The notes beneath the pieces were generated by a model. It saw only the letters and a list, made by a program, of their open reading frames with translations, was not told the DNA's origin and did no database searches. DNA of 5,533 nucleotides, from contig JAJYJR010000423.1 in the NCBI GenBank assembly GCA_021789355.1, forward strand, positions 1-5,533. Direction: 5' to 3'. The position numbers and the translations under genes were made by a program. Source of the stretch: Chloroflexota bacterium. Its GTDB lineage: Bacteria; Chloroflexota; Limnocylindria; Limnocylindrales; CSP1-4. Each line of letters starts with the position of its first letter. Positions within the stretch are counted from its first letter, which is position 1. Below, piece by piece: positions 4,375-5,533 of this stretch.

Positions 4375-5533
4375 ATGAGCGACCCCCGGACACGACCCCT
4401 GCCGGCGGGTGCCGGCCCACCTGCCCAGCGCGCCGGCTCGGGCCAGCCGCGCCGTGCCGACGCACCGCCGCGGGAGGCCCCGGCGCCGGCGGACCAGGTG
4501 CTTGACCGGGCGGCCGTCGAGCACCTGCTCTTCGACCACATCTCCGACGCGGTGTTCGCGACCGATCCGACCAACCGGGTGACCCACTGGAGCGCCTCCG
4601 CCGAGCGGCTCTTCGGGTACACCGCGGCGGAGGCGGTGGGCCGCCCCTTCGGGGCCCTGCTGCCCTACCGCATGGCGCGTCCTGAGGACGAGCCGGGCTT
4701 TGTGGCCGACCTTGCCGCCGGGCGCACCTGGCGGGGCACCGGCACGGTGCGCCTGCGCGACGGCCACGAGATCTGGCTGGAGTCCACGGTCCAGCCGATC
4801 CTCGCCGAGGGCCGGCTCCTGGGCTCGGTCTCGGTGAGCCGCGATGTCAGCGCCACGGTGGCGGCGCAGCGGGAACTCGCGGCGCGGGAGCGCTTCGTCG
4901 ACGCGGTGCTCGACCTCGCGGCGACGCTCGTGGTGGTACGGGACGCGGCGGGCCGGGTGGTGCGCTTCAACCGCGCCTGCGAGCGGCTGAGCGGCTACGC
5001 CGCGGCGGAGATCCTCGGACGGCCGCTCGACGAGCGCCTGGTCCCCCCCGCGGAGATCGAGCCCGAGCGCGCCGCGCTGGCCCGGGTGGGGGTGGACACC
5101 GTCCCGCTCGCGTACGAGAACCACTGGGTGACCCGGGCGGGGGAGCGGCGCCTGCTGAGCTGGGAGGCCACCGGACTCGCCGACGCCCAGGGCGCGCTCA
5201 GCCACCTCATCGCCACCGGGATCGACGTGACCGACGCCCGGCGGGGCGACGAGGCGCTGCACGGGATCGAGGCGGTGGGCCGCCTGCTGGCCGTGTCGGG
5301 CCCCCTGCCCGAGGCGCTCGACGCCGTGCTCGGCGAACTGCAGGCGCGCATGGGCTACCCGTTCCTCGCGCTGTACCTGCGCGACGGCGAGGGCCTGCGC
5401 CTGGGCGCCCAGCGGGGATACCAGGCGCTGCCCGAGCGGCTCGACGCGGGGGTGGGCATCATGGGGCGGGTGTGCCGCAGCGCAAGCGCGGCCCTCGTGC
5501 CCGACGTCGCGGCGGATCCCGACTACGTGCCCG
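4375..5533 (+). CDS. PAS-PAS-GAF sensor signalling protein (3' end outside window)
   Basis: This frame is open from ATG 4375 to the window edge, 386 complete codons. Residues 1-45 are a proline, alanine and arginine rich linker. PAS domain 1 spans about 48-162: LLFDHISDAVFATDPTNRVTHWSASAERLFGYTAAEAVGR is described here in parts as ISDAVFATD, the WSASAERLFGY motif and AEAVGRPF, ending in SVSVSRDVSA. PAS domain 2 spans about 171-290, with FNRACERLSGYAAAEILGRP and a closing ATGIDVTDAR. A GAF domain starts near 298: AVGRLLAVSGPLPEALDAVL, then YPFLALYLRDGEGLRLGAQ and ALVPDVAADPDY. Such arrays usually precede a histidine kinase, GGDEF/EAL or phosphatase output domain; which one cannot be seen. No membrane segment is present, so cytoplasmic sensing is likely. 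ATG 4375 has a weak GGGTG 6 nt upstream. GTG 4342 is an in-frame alternative adding 11 residues. GC-rich third positions support the frame strongly. Confidence 0.85.
   Translation, partial: MSDPRTRPLPAGAGPPAQRAGSGQPRRADAPPREAPAPADQVLDRAAVEHLLFDHISDAVFATDPTNRVTHWSASAERLFGYTAAEAVGRPFGALLPYRMARPEDEPGFVADLAAGRTWRGTGTVRLRDGHEIWLESTVQPILAEGRLLGSVSVSRDVSATVAAQRELAARERFVDAVLDLAATLVVVRDAAGRVVRFNRACERLSGYAAAEILGRPLDERLVPPAEIEPERAALARVGVDTVPLAYENHWVTRAGERRLLSWEATGLADAQGALSHLIATGIDVTDARRGDEALHGIEAVGRLLAVSGPLPEALDAVLGELQARMGYPFLALYLRDGEGLRLGAQRGYQALPERLDAGVGIMGRVCRSASAALVPDVAADPDYVP

Noticed and set aside
4105..5262. 385-codon minus-strand frame opposite the sensor gene
   Set aside because: The plus strand encodes clear PAS, PAS and GAF domains over the same bases; the minus translation is a histidine/arginine/glycine-rich shadow.

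Overview
The window is very GC-rich, with GC-rich third codon positions in the reading frames I trust. It carries a multi-domain PAS/PAS/GAF sensor gene and an IS1595-like (ISXO2-type) insertion element. This suits a high-GC soil or environmental bacterium, for example an actinobacterial (Thermoleophilia-like) or Chloroflexota lineage. The sequence alone does not fix the taxon. No rRNA, tRNA or CRISPR array is visible.

Layout. Nucleotides 1-490 hold a small cysteine-rich ORF on the + strand with no recognised function. Nucleotides 491-896 hold nothing convincing. A long interrupted palindrome at 893-934 precedes the 3' end of a minus-strand gene. Nucleotides 979-4004 originally held two divergent (head-to-head) paralogous genes of an unrecognised family of about 165 residues. 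The minus-strand copy is cut after codon 9 by an insertion sequence at about 1450-3141. The element has 21/23-matching inverted ends and an imperfect 8-bp target duplication (7/8). The start codon, ribosome binding site and probable promoter of this copy are stranded on the far side of the element at 3142-3253. The plus-strand copy (3511-4004) is complete apart from one frameshift. Both copies share a similar non-coding block upstream, at 3215-3253 and 3417-3457.

The insertion sequence encodes one 542-residue protein. Its N-terminal part is a zinc-ribbon DDE transposase of ISXO2/IS1595 type. Its C-terminal part looks like a nucleotidyltransferase-superfamily (AbiEii/MNT-like) domain, an unusual fusion. 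The transposase lies in the same direction as the gene it broke. The stranded promoter and start codon of that gene therefore now point into it, and the hijacked short frame ends 9 nt before the transposase start codon.

Nucleotides 4005-4374 form a structured leader. A CCTCCCC block there can pair with either of two identical GGGGAGG blocks, and a 25-codon leader ORF may follow. Downstream is the start of a large PAS-PAS-GAF signalling protein (4375 to the window edge), whose output domain lies outside the window. The most interesting points are the transposase-nucleotidyltransferase fusion, the precise reconstruction of the interrupted paralogue, and the possible RNA switch before the sensor gene.
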